Shown here piece by piece: positions 1 through 12,029 of a stretch of 64,000 nt of DNA (its first letter is position 1; the number at the start of each line of letters is the position of its first letter). This DNA is from Isoetes taiwanensis (taxonomy: Eukaryota > Streptophyta > Lycopodiopsida > Isoetales > Isoetaceae), in the NCBI GenBank assembly GCA_021234155.1, contig JAJEKV010000080.1, forward strand, positions 1,224,182 through 1,288,181. The letters run 5' to 3'. Below the pieces are notes generated by a model that was not told the origin of the DNA, made no database searches, and was given only the letters and a program-made list of their open reading frames with translations. The position numbers and the translations under genes were made by a program.

Positions 1-2500
1 TACAAAATCTAACCAGAATTGTCTCTCTTCACTAGAGCACTACATATCCCTTCCACTTATCCTCACGCCTAATAGCAGCCGAGCAACTTTCCTTATGTCC
101 TTGTCTTTCATAATTTATGCAGCTAAGCAAACTCTTCCATTTCATCGCTTTCATGTTTTCCATGCCAGACTGGCTTTTCCCGAACCGGGCCGAAGCCTCT
201 TTGTCTTCCATAAGCATTGCCTATAGCACTATCCACCTTTTTCTCTCGTGTAATCAACTGCCTTTCTTGGGCCTTTAGGTGTGCCAGACACCGGCTTGAA
301 AGCATGTCCCCATCGGCGAACGTCCTGTATGATGGTTTTGCATGATGAGGGCTCCTCGTTCTCCTCTTCCTTTCTTTCTATCCCCGACGCTCGGGTTGGC
401 TCCTCCCCTCTTTCCTCGGGCTGAGGGACTTCGCCACCAATTCTAAAACAAGGTGGGAGGTGGGTGACCATCCCTCTTTATCTCATGAGAGGTGTCGCCT
501 GCTTGATGATGTTGTATCCGGTTCCTCATCCGCAGACCAACCTTGCATTGGATCGCCTCGTGACATAATATCCGGGCCAAGATCTTCTTTGTTCTCAAAT
601 GTCTTTTGGGACCCAATTATGGCCTGGTGGCTGGTCCCCGAGATCCCACTTGAGTTCCTTTACGCGAAGGACGATCACATCATGTTATTAGGGTTAGGCA
701 ACCATCATTTTTGCCATAAACTAAATTGTTGTTGAAAATACAAACCATATGAAATTTTCATTTATGCCGCACCATGGTAATATTAATTAGTATATATGGG
801 TACATCTTTAATGAACTACATGATAATACTTAAAAAGGGAGTTACAATGTATTTTTAATTAACTTAGGACTCCCAATTCTTCCATCAAACACACAAAAGT
901 CCCTGATTTCTTGAGTCCCCGCATTCTGCCCATATTCTCAGATTCTAGCCATCCTCCCTCCAATGCCCTCGCCAAGCACTGCGGTGCCGAGTTCCGGGTG
1001 CGCTTGCCGCTACTATCGACAAGTGCGCGATCCCCTCAGGTGGCTCCCTTGCTAAGTCGAGAGCATGAAGTGCTACCGATTCTTTGAAGAGACAACATGG
1101 TCTACTTTCACATCTATTCTCAAGATTTCACCAAAGCCCGAAGTATATAAGGAGGCTACTTGACTCTTCCCCTCTTGGGCTGAATTCCCTTATGGAAAAC
1201 TATCATCCGGGCTCAAGGCGGGGTCAGCCTCTCCAAGATAGTACCCGAGGACTTGCCCCACCACGGCCCGTGATCACTCTTTTCTCCTCCTACCGCCACT
1301 AAGATGTCCAATGCCATAAGATCCCTTGCGCGGTCTCCACATAGTAGTTGCACTCCAAATCGATGCCGCTACTACAGACCATGGAGCTGACCGTCATTGC
1401 CACCCATTGTACAATTTGCTTTGGATTTCCGAAATTCTCTGGAATGATGGGTTCCTGCTAATACATGAGCATCTCGCTGACCTGCTGGTATGCCCGGATG
1501 TCCGGACATGGTTTCCAGGAAATGCTCTCCGCTTACTTCCCTCGTATCTCCCCGTAGGAGAAGCTTCACAGCCACCTGCTCCTCAGGCAATTAGGCCTAG
1601 GTTTGCCTTATCCCGAGGTTCTCTTTGCAATAGGGGAGCGAGACGCCTGTACAATATGGCCTCGCCATCGACGACATCATCGGGCAAGGCCCGCGGATGC
1701 TCATTGGTGGCCAAAATCTCACTAAACTTCTTGGCTATACTTCCATCCTTCTTGCCTCCCCTAATTTCTGGGTTCTTTCCCTCCCTACGAGGTGTTTGAA
1801 GGGAACCGGGGAACGTGATGCCGCGTCCTGATTCCCGATGCTTATCAGGTACGCCTCCTCCTGTCGAGGTGCTAAATCCAAGGGTTAACACGGCTCCTCA
1901 AGGTTAAACGCCCAGCCTCATGAAACAATGCTAAGGCTGCCCGGTTTGAGAGGTACCGCCTACATGCTTACAGTCAAGTGTAGCATGTTTCTCTCGTTCT
2001 ATCCCATAACTTGCTCTTACCCCGATCCCACCTATGGCTTTACAAGAGAATCTAGAGAAACCCATTTCCTCCCCCTAGGTGGCAAGTTAACTTCCTGTGG
2101 ACCCACAATGATGTCGGGCAGTATGGTTCTCAGTATCGAGTGGGTATGGAGATCAAAGAGATAATCAAAACATGGAAGACTTGTTCGTGGGGACAATCAC
2201 TTAATGTGATTTGGTCCATTCATCTCGACAAAGCTTGAGGGCTTACTGGAACAGAAATACGGAAAAATGGCTGATGGAAATGAGCAAAAGCCAAAGAAAT
2301 CCCTGCAAGGCCGAGCAACTCTAATGGAAAAATGACAAATGAGGGTCCCTTTATAGACTAGGGGTGCCTCGCTCTCGCAAGTAACAAAGGTTCTTGATGG
2401 GGAAGACCAAACCCAAGGCCCCGGTGTCCAAATGAGCTACCATGAAGTGCACTTAAACCAAAGCAAAGCAAGAAAACGCTACATGGCAGCTTTATAACAA
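1..2500. other. No gene recognised; decayed intergenic DNA
   Basis: Both strands carry only short open frames with no domain I recognise. The minus strand between about 230 and 470 is rich in charged residues (Glu, Arg, Lys), a composition seen in eroded gag-like sequence, but no zinc knuckle, protease or polymerase motif follows it, so no assignment is made. Confidence 0.5.
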
Positions 2501-2514
2501 CCTACTGGGGCTGG

Positions 2515-2760
2515 TGTTCACTTTAAATCGGGTCGAGCGCTACGGGCGCAGCGGGTTCAAGGCGGTAGGACCCGGGAGATTTGGGTCTATTCTAAAGTCA
2601 TTTTATATTTAAATTCAAATTGCTAGGATGATCTATTTGGACGATTCTAATCTAACTAGGGGTTTTTACGATTTAGACCTTTAAATTGATATTATTTGGC
2701 TTAAACCGGTCGATACACAACGCCTCATACAAGTGGGGCGCAGCGTCCGGGCGCTGCAGG
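2515..2760. repeat. Short GC-rich repeated motif (GGGCGCAGCG)
   Basis: Two blocks about 200 bp apart, near 2545-2580 and 2733-2768, share the core GGGCGCAGCG followed by GGACCCGG, separated by AT-rich DNA. They look like two copies of a short dispersed repeat or internal repeats of one old element. The motif is also partly self-complementary (GGGCGC...GCGCTG). No element boundaries were found. Confidence 0.35.
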
Positions 2761-2769
2761 ACCCGGATT

Positions 2770-5700
2770 TCAATACCAATCCGCCAATTTTATCTAAATG
2801 CATGATTTGTCTACTAAATTGCAAAACAAAGTTTTATATATTTATGGGGAAACTTAATAATTACATTTATCAAAAATGCATCCTCAAGGATATTCTCATG
2901 GATGCATGCACGCCGCCAAGTGTACATCCTTGGCATAGAGTCACCCTCACGCGGATCGCTAGCAGAGGTTGCCTTCCTCAAACAACTGGGTGAGCTTCAA
3001 GCCAGCTGCTACTTGCAAAGATTCTCGAGTTGTGGTTTTACTACCCTGTAGTCATGGATTTAACTCCTCACGTATCACCTCCCCCGTGAGATGAGTCACT
3101 AAAAGGTGCTCTTCTAATCGAGACAGTACCTGAAAAGTGTCTAATCTCCTAAGACGTGGGAGGCCCGGTTAGGGCCCATGGTGGACCTTTACCTTCTGGG
3201 CCGGGCGGCGGCTTGGCTGGTTCTTAAGGCCGGGCCCACTGGATGTTTTGGGTTTGGCAGCATTAATCGCGAGGCCTCGCCCGCCCAATGAGCAGAGTTC
3301 TTGGTATGCCTTGAGGCGGGCGCCGCAGAGGGCGTCCTTCCTTCTGCTACGGCGCCCACGCCTTTTGCTACCTTGTGCTTCAAATACCTGGCAGGTGGTC
3401 TTGGTCCGGCCTCTCGCCCCCTGCCATTTCTTCTTCCTCCTCCTCCTCTCTCCTTCCACCTCTTCTGAGGCCTCTATCACGACGGGCGCCCTGGCTGCAC
3501 TTCTCTTCACCTCCTCGGGCTTCTTCCCAGCCAGCCTCCTCCTCGCTGGCCCTCTTCCTCTCCTTATGCTTCTTCTTCAGCTAATTCGACCTTCCTTACT
3601 CTTTCTTGGGGTCAAGGCTCGGGCCTGGCCCAATTGCTGGCTGACCTGTTTTCCTCTGCTTCCTTCCACTTTGTATTCTCAAACCTCAAGTGGCGATTCG
3701 TTGGTTCTTTGTGGTTCTCACCGACGAGGCTGCTCTCTATCTGAGGATCTACACACAGCCCCTCCCCTTTGGGCCGAGGGTGCTCCGTATTTCTCTTCAC
3801 ATGCCGCTCACGGGCTCACCATGCTGAGAGAGGTAGGCCTAGGCCAGTCTTCCATAGGTTTGTTTTGGTCTGTTTCATTTAACTGCCTAGGAAACAGGGG
3901 ATAGGCCTAGAGAGAAGGTGAGAAAAGTCGGAGGAAAAATGAGGTGTCGTAGATTTAAAAAGGAAGGGCCCCGAGAATATTCTCCTACCATTAATAGGCC
4001 TACTTATTAGCCCCCTTATTAATTACCCCTATAGTACCCTACCTTAATATATGTTTAATTCTTAATACACCTAAAATTCCTCAGATATACCTTTGAAATT
4101 TCCAATTTCCTAATGGTTTGAAGCGTAGAATCATGACGTTGGTTTTCAATTGGTCTCCGACATTGGGATGATTCTAATCTATCAGAGGGTGAAATTTGAT
4201 GCAGATGCATGATTTTCACTCCACTCTTACCAGAAGATGAGTTTCGACCACTAACTTTCGTCTACTTATCCAAGTCCTCGACTCCACGTAGAAAAAAAAT
4301 TTTTCCCCATTTTCAAGCGGTTCGGATGGTGGGAACGCTTATTTCATTAACCTATAGGTCGTTAGACTACTTCATGGTTGTGGTCGGGGCATAGTTCTTG
4401 GTCAACCAAGAACATCGCCCGATACCATTATTGTACCGCTAAACATACGGGCCACCGCACAGACACTGGCAGAAATCCCTCATCCACCACAACCCATGGT
4501 CTTCGACACCCTACCTCAGTATTCTGAAGTAAAGGAAATTTAAGGTGTCTTATGCGCCAGCCTTTCCCCTATGGGCCCTTTCTATAACAGCCGAAGCTTA
4601 TAAATACGTAATCCAGTATAAAACATATAGCCACCCTGAGGGGAAGTACTCCGACATAAAACCAACGCATAGATGATAATCACAAACCATAAACAGAGAG
4701 CCTCCTACCCCGCTCGCATCGTAGCGAGGGATGACCGGGGAATCGGGCTAGGCCTCAAGATAGAGCGCGCATCGAGTCATGGCAATGGCGTAATGGGTAT
4801 AGAATGCTGTGGTTGACCACTCCATCCGCCTCCCTGCATACTTTCGGCAGATGGTTAGGATCGCTCCTACTGCACTCTAGTCGGAGACGCAATCCCATGC
4901 CCATCGACTACCCGTGCCAAATCTCCCTCGTCCGATGAGGCAGAAGGGTTGCATCTCCCTTCCCGGTCTTAGAGGTGCTGTGGGCGCTGAACGCATGGCA
5001 TACACGACCAGAATTCATCAACCCCGCAAACGAGAGCCAAGCCATCACTTGCAAATTTCGGGAGAGGCAAAGCAACACCATTGCCCTCTGTGAGGTGTCG
5101 CGGAATTCCATGCTCGGCCCACCAAGAATCACCATAAGCTCTAGAATGGCACGGTGTATCCCCGGTTTCTACCCCAGACCTCCACTCTCTAGCCTATCCG
5201 GGTGGCCGAAATATCATAGCCTCAATAGCCCTGCAGCCCCGCGAACTAATAGAATATGGGATCTACTCTAGGAACCATACATATGGCTCCTAGGTCTCTA
5301 AATTTCTTCCTAATAAGTAAGAGGAGGGAAACAGCCGATCAACCAACAACATATAATCATCACATCATGAGAATAATTTATAAGAAGAACATCTTAACTC
5401 TAATCATACAACAACTAATAGTTAGGGTTCCTTGGATTAGGGTTCAAGATGTTGAATATGGGTTCTAGGATATTCTACTCTAGATAAGGTAATACTAGCA
5501 CATCTTGGAATGCTAATCCCGCATGAGCTATCACAACTACTATCCTACACCGCCCCTAGCTGCCCCTCCCATCCCTACCCATAGTCTTCACCCACAAGCT
5601 GCTATTCCCCTCCAAGAACGCCCACCTCACACGCCTATGCCATCGAACGATAGTTCAAACGGGTTTCAACAAGTAGGTGAGTCTCCTCGGGTGCTAGGGA

Positions 5701-6510
5701 ATGTGAAAGAGGTCTAGAAGTTAGGGCCGCCTATATATAGGGTCCACTCCAGATGCCACGGGACCAATCTGGGTGAGGTCCCAGGTGGTTGCCCTGCCAG
5801 GGGCAGGCCACGTGAGGCAATGACACCCGGCTACAAGTTATGAGAATAACTTAGCCATGCCCCCCTAGTGCCACGATTTCCGCGCCATAGTGATAGATTT
5901 AGGAGGCGGATGATCCCAGTCATACGATGCATGAGACTCCTCGACCACAAATGAGGTATGTGAATGCGAGCGGATCGGGATTTTTTCCCGCAGAAAAGGG
6001 TGAAACGACGAAGAAAAAACTTGGGGATGCATAAAACTTCGAATGCAGAAGGTTTTGAACAAATTCTCGCGTATTGAAGCTATCAATTTAGCTAAATCTA
6101 GATAATATCGTATGAACGAACGATCAACCCGCCTGTTGGATAAAGATTGATGGGTAAATTGTGGCAAAAGTCTTTAAAATGGACTGACACGTGAAAAAAT
6201 GGGAAAACCCTAATGAAAACTCGTAAATCGATTGAAGAAAGGGGAAACACCATGAATTGCTCAAGAAATCCTTTTCTCAGATTATCTTAGGAACATAATA
6301 CACCGCCGTAATCCATTCGGACAATTTTAAATAGAATTTGCACGTAACTTCCGTAATCTTGGCTTTCAAGAACAAGGCATGGTTTCGAATCAAAATCTCC
6401 TCTCCCCGCTTATAGGACTACTACTTCTGGATCGCCTTTTATGGACCGCCTGGGTGCTAGAGTCTAACTCGTTCCATACGCTTAACTTTTTTTCCCAAAA
6501 ATAGGCACAC
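2770..6510. other. No gene; low-complexity C/T-rich block near 3.3-3.6 kb
   Basis: No recognisable gene. From about 3330 to 3570 the plus strand is a biased CT-rich tract (CTTCTTCCTCC type); it produces long but low-complexity frames on both strands (Leu/Ser-rich on plus, Arg/Lys-rich on minus), which I regard as compositional artefacts. The rest is unassigned. Confidence 0.5.
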
Positions 6511-6514
6511 ACTG

Positions 6515-6790
6515 CTCTCGGGTATTGATTCTAATACCTGGTACTTTCAAGGACCTACTGGTTCTAAGCCTATATCTGTTAACTGGCTCGTGATCACTCA
6601 AATTGCTGGAAAGCCTAAGAACGAACCCTAATGGATCTTGGCAGACTTTCTTCGACGTGGATATATCCCCAAACCCAAAGCTCTAGTGAGGCCTAACCAC
6701 TGGAACTTTTAAATTGACGGTTCTGCTCCACGCGGATTCGTAGACTTAATCACTTCCACACGCCTCAGTGGAGCCACGTGGAGTGGGGGT
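6515..6790 (+). pseudogene. Possible RNase H remnant of an LTR retroelement
   Basis: One plus-strand frame stays readable for about 90 codons with two stops. It contains LADFL at about 6635, a proline-rich linker, then W-x-F-stop-IDGSAP near 6705-6730. In Ty3/gypsy polyproteins the linker between the two RNase H-like modules has the pattern ALADF...W.L.VDGS, so spacing and order fit. The upstream part of the frame does not match a reverse transcriptase that I can recognise. This is a motif-level inference only; a chance match is possible. Confidence 0.3.
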
Positions 6791-6799
6791 GATTACCGA

Positions 6800-9200
6800 A
6801 AGGTAAACCTAGGTCAGGGTAGAATAGGACAATTTTTTTATATTTTTTCAAAATGATTCCTGAAGTGAATCGAAGGTCTATATAGTCTTTTTGGGAGTTT
6901 GTTGCGTGGCATATTTTCATTAGCTACAAGATGATGTGGTCAAATTTGAAAAATGGCACTTTGATTTTTGGCTAAAAAGGTGAACTAACCAATGGTGATC
7001 GGCAATGATGGTGACATGGATGAAATGATGACTTGGCATAGTGAAGGATGATGTGGCAAACACGCATGTCAAGAATTTTCGAGATTTTAAATTCCCTTTG
7101 ATATTTTTTGATGAGGTGGCATGATTTTGGCCCAAGTGGCAAAAGATATAACCAAAGTTGATACGTTACTTTTGAACAAGGTGGCCATCCTAGGTGGCAT
7201 TTTGACTCTTGATGACGGGCAAGGGTATTTTTAGAAAGTGTGCCTTTTGGCTTTCCATTTTGATCTTCACCACTTTATTAATTCATACCAGACACTCAGA
7301 TGCCACTTCTGGCAAAGGCGATCTTTTGGCATTTTGGATTTTAGGCATCTTTAGGAAGCATATTTGGCTAGCGATAGGGGAAATTCAAGAAAAAAAATAG
7401 GAGAGGTCAAAAAATTTGGGTGGAAAAATCAAGGATGGCTAGTTTTGGCTGCAGGATCGCAGGGTACTCACCTCGCCTAGATTCTCCAAAATTCTCACAT
7501 TTTCCTGGAAGAAATTCTCCAATACTTAGAATTTCTTCTATATCTTCATTTCTTCATACAAGCAATTAAGCAAACACAACTTCAAGCAGCCTCAATGCGC
7601 ACTTATGCGCCCCACGCACTAAAAGGATAAACTCTAAGGCCGAGTACATGTGAGCAATCGTGGTAGCATAGGGTCGGGAGTCTCTCCGGCTGCCCATCAG
7701 CATACATAACGGCGTCTAGCACGACCAAAAAGATTCTTGTTATCTAACACTCACACAATGCTGATCCTCCCGTTACCGGCATACGCATTCTTCCGCATGG
7801 TCTGCAATGATCTTTCTGCGCTTCAAACGTTCTGCCTTACACAATATCCTAACATCCCCACAGTAGCGCCAGATCTTCAATGCCTACATCACCAGTGGAT
7901 TCCACGGTTAGTCTAGTATAATTTCGCCTTTGAGTAACGCTATGCACTATAGGCTGGCCATGGGCAAATGCAGGGCCTAGCTCTCGAGCCATGTTCAACT
8001 CAAGCACCATAATACCTACTAGGCAATCAGAGTCTAATCATGACACCCCTCAAGTAATGTTCCTTCCAATATATCCGAGCCACTAATTGTAAATCCATTC
8101 ACATCTAGCACATACTTTTTCATGACCTTCTTGACACTTTTGCTTCTTCATACATTTTTTCTCCTTTTTCTTTCTTTCTTCGCTTCTCATCGGCCTCCTT
8201 CTCTTTCTCTCAAGCAGTTTGTTCTTCTTTTCTCCTCCTCTTCATCTCTGTTGCTTCTCTTTATCTCATCTCTAAACTCTAGCGAACAAGTCTAAAGCAG
8301 CCATCCAAGCAAGAGGGAAGAACCAAAGAGAATCAATAAGCACATAAAACAATGAAACACAACCAAATCAACGAGTGCATGCAAGATAACCTTATGTTCA
8401 GCCACCCCTTAAATGTTAAAAAGGAGCAGAGAGGAAAAAAGCAACAGCTGACACAGAGGGATACACAAAGCGCCAGTCCCAAATAACTAATGAACACTAA
8501 AATAGTAAAAACCAAAATGGAATTCACAACTCCAACCTAAGAGAGCATAAAAGAAGATACGTGCCTACGACGATAATAATTAATTGAATATAAAACCCAA
8601 ACTTCACAAGGCCTAAGATCATAAAGCTTTAGAATAATACAAAGACCAAAATAAACTAGATCAAGGTAACTCAAATATGCCTCTAAACACCACACGATCA
8701 AAATCTACAAACCGAAGCTATGCATCTATAAGGACTAGTTTGAGAAGGCACAAAATGTAAAGCTTAAGCAAGTAATATTATCCTAAACACCCCCAACAAA
8801 TTATGCACAAATTAAAGCATGCAAAGGCTAGTAAAAATGAAGGGAAGATGAGGCCAAGGAATGAGAGAACCGGGCTTGCGCTCGTGAAAATACCCAAAAC
8901 CTACTAAATCAAAGAAAAGCACGCGGCCAGTATGCACCATAAACATATGACGTACACAATATACAAAAGGATGAAGACATGTGATTAATATGTACAACAT
9001 AACGCATAAATAGTCAACCAAGGTCAATCTGGCTTCAAAGCCCTATGAGAACATTATGGACACAACCCAAAAATCGGACAGTACAAAAACTAAGCAATGA
9101 TCTATAACATGCTAAAGTTAGATTTAATTAAAGTGGGACTCCATCTATCTCTAATTTTTTTCAACTTCGTTAATTTATTAATGTTGTTCCATCCAAACCA
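6800..9200. other. No gene; AT-rich with dispersed short repeats
   Basis: No coding sequence recognised. Between about 6900 and 7210 variants of GATGTGGCA / AGGTGGCAT recur every few tens of bases, giving a degenerate repetitive look. 8100-8280 is a CT-rich tract. The remainder is ordinary AT-rich intergenic sequence. Confidence 0.45.
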
Positions 9201-9255
9201 TCTTTAATTCAATTTTAACAAAACTCTATCCAAGCTTTGTCAGTAGTCCGGGTTA

Positions 9256-9266
9256 GCGAAGTCGAA
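9256..9266. repeat. Isolated GCGAAGTCGAA motif copy
   Basis: The 11-bp string GCGAAGTCGAA occurs here, at 12673-12683 and 15187-15197, with a GCGAAGTCGAG variant at 15843-15853. The recurrence only within this block suggests a dispersed short repeat tied to the decayed coding region. Confidence 0.4.
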
Positions 9267-9479
9267 CAAGCAATGCAACCGAAAAGCAGTGCTGAAATTC
9301 ATTAAAGTTTGAAACCAAAGATCTAGTTGAAAAAGAATTTTTATTAATAAATTGAACAGGTGGCCAATGTATTTTATATCGGACGCAGAGATCTATGGCG
9401 GCCCTGCCGCCACTATGCCATCATCCTGTAGGTGGTCCACCTTAGGGGATTAACTAGCTACGCTTCTTCACGAACAGTT

Positions 9480-12010
9480 TCCTCGGGGCAACCTCAAGGG
9501 TGTGGAATGCCTCAGTGGAGGCCTCCGATACCTACCCGTCTAATTCGACACTTCCCAGCCTTCCACCATTTGCGTCTTTCCAACCGAGCGTAATGCTTGC
9601 AAGATGCTTTGAGCTACCGACTTCTCTCTTGCTCGTTTCGTCCTGTGGTAATGGTGAAAGCAACCTCCTCGAATTCAAGGAAAGCAACCTTATCCCAAAA
9701 GCGCCCGCAAGAGTGTAGCGTGGACCGGATCTCGTGCTGAATTCAGATTTCTTCCGCCTTTGCGATCCGTACCGAGCGGCCCGGTGGATGCTCGAGCGGA
9801 TCTCACAGGCTGTGGCCTGATTCAGGCCTCGAACTAATTCGAGCAAGGAGAGTATGATTACCAACATGCGCTATCAAACGAAGAGCAATGTTGAAATCAA
9901 ATTACAATGGAGAACATTCATTCCATACAACCGCAGATCCAATGACGGGTGGTGTCTTTCACTCAGCGAAATGAAAGGCCCATAAAAGTGAAGACCGTTG
10001 CCTTTCACCGGTATCGAAAGGCCCGTGAAACGCAACGAAGCATTATTTATAAAGGATTGTGGCCGTGATAAATACAATCAAACATGTTCTGGTCTCATCA
10101 ATAGCATGCCTTTTCTCGACTGCGAGCTCTGCGCATCGAAAACTCAATACAAGTATATTCATTACAAAATGTCAATACATGTGTCACGTTGGCTTCGCTG
10201 ATCAATACCATCATTATCCGAAGCAGAGGTCACTCTTCTTGTTCACCAAACACGGTCATAGCTTTGGCGATCGCCTTTGCTCGATCTGGGTTCCGAGTTC
10301 TGATATAGTTCCTAATCAAGACGCACATAAGAAACGCGAGGATTCCGGGCTATTGTGACACAACCGGGCGACAACCACCTATCCGCTCTATGGCCTTCAG
10401 TCGATATGGCTTAGCAATGATTGTATTTTATGCCGCTATGATAGCACTTAGAAATCGCCTATGATCAGCGGTTGTGTTTGCCATAGTCCGAACGCTCATA
10501 AAACCCTCAGTCTTTTCACCATTAGAGATTCCCTTTTGGTGATGGCTTCGGAACGAGGTCCGGCCATGCTCAATCTCTTTCGGGCTTCCCCCAAACTTAA
10601 CTTGAACTTCAAAACTGAAATGCCGAACACCAAGAACATTGACAATATTTTTCTTTTGCCATACAAGACTATATGCTCCACTTCAATCCCCGCTCAATGC
10701 ACCATTCAATAATTTCAGCTCAGCCTATTACCATTTATGCTCCGCTTCCGATTCGGACCGTGTTAATCTCTCGTGGACGCCTTTATCGCGGGTATACCGC
10801 AAATTTACTACCCACTGATTTCAAATATTACAAGCTTATGGACGATCCCGCTTGAGTTTGGCTCACCATATTCGCTCATCTGATCCAAATGCGACTAGAT
10901 TCTTTCAAATTTTCTGCCGTGGAGCGTTGTCTTGCTCGATTGTCTTTGGGAGTGCATTCTCCTCCTCGACGCGGAACCTTTATCCAATGACAATGATCCC
11001 ATCGCCACATGGAACTCCTCAAATGATGACATCCTCAGCCGCAAGGAATGAGTTTCACCGCGAAATGAACAGCAAAGAAAAAGGTATTGAAAGGAACGAA
11101 GTTTTCGACCAAGGAATGAAACAATCGATAGAGCAAAGTAAACTCACCTCAATCTCGATTCTAAGAATGTGTCTTGCAAGATCCCGTCTAAACTACATTC
11201 ACGCTCAATGCCTTTGGTCTCCTCGCCCTCGTCGTCTTTACTGCTTCCATTTGTCTTCCTCCTCCCTTGAAAATGCTCATGAAGCAGATCCGTGTATGAC
11301 CGAATGGTTAAATCCATGTCCCCTATCAACCACCTACGGAAGCTTCATCTCAAACAAAGATAGCCCCAGAGAACGCCATTCATGCACCACTCGTGATACA
11401 ATTTGATCTTCCCACCAAGGCCGCTATGAAGCACTTGATAACTCTGGCCTGATAGGTTCCGCAGTAGACCCGTCGTTCATCTTTGGCCGACCTTTGTCCA
11501 CCGATGGAACATCTATAATCTGCCTCTTCCGTTGTCCATCCGCCTGGCAGGAACAAAACCGCCCAGATAATGATGCTCGCTTAGAACCACCACTTATCCG
11601 TACAGCCGATCTTGGAACCAAACCCAAACCATGTTGGCAAAGCTTGTGCCTTGCCTAAGTTTACACTACAGCACTCAAGCTCAGATATGGAGTACATGAC
11701 CTTGCCGGTGAAGTAATATCACCGCTTCCATTGGGAGACAAATAGCTTGTCCTGGACATTGCCCTACGTTATTGGCAAACTCGCGCATCCAGTTTGGCCA
11801 TGTCCAGACACGCCTAAAACGCCATGCCTTTATCATGTAAATAGGGCGGGCCTCTAATTCATGTTGATGACAGTAAAGTGCCACGGGTCCAAAAGGCCTG
11901 CACTCACCAACTCCCGTATCCCAGCACTAAAATGGGGAGCTTATCAGCTTCGCCTCAAATGACCACCCCGAATCCAAGCTTCCTCTTCGAATTGCCATAG
12001 CACGCCTGTG
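9480..12010 (-). pseudogene. Decayed coding-like sequence, family unknown (downstream part)
   Basis: Minus-strand frames here read like protein broken by indels rather than random DNA: stop-poor runs with balanced hydrophobic and charged residues occur at roughly 10360-10660 (includes NIVNVLGVRHFSFEVQVKFG), 10890-11040 (includes RVEEENALPKTIEQDNAPRQ) and 11560-11760 (includes DKLFVSQWKR and ALPTWFGFG). The runs are in different frames and interrupted by stops. They lie directly downstream, in the same orientation, of a better preserved stretch at 12.03-14.12 kb, so both may be one old gene or element. I do not recognise the family and no polymerase or transposase motif was found. Confidence 0.35.
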
Positions 12011-12029
12011 GAAAGGAAGGGTTTTGATC

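Noticed and set aside
3169-3904. Long frames on both strands (218 codons plus, 113 codons minus)
   Set aside because: They lie in a CT-biased low-complexity tract and are Leu/Ser- or Arg/Lys-rich artefacts.
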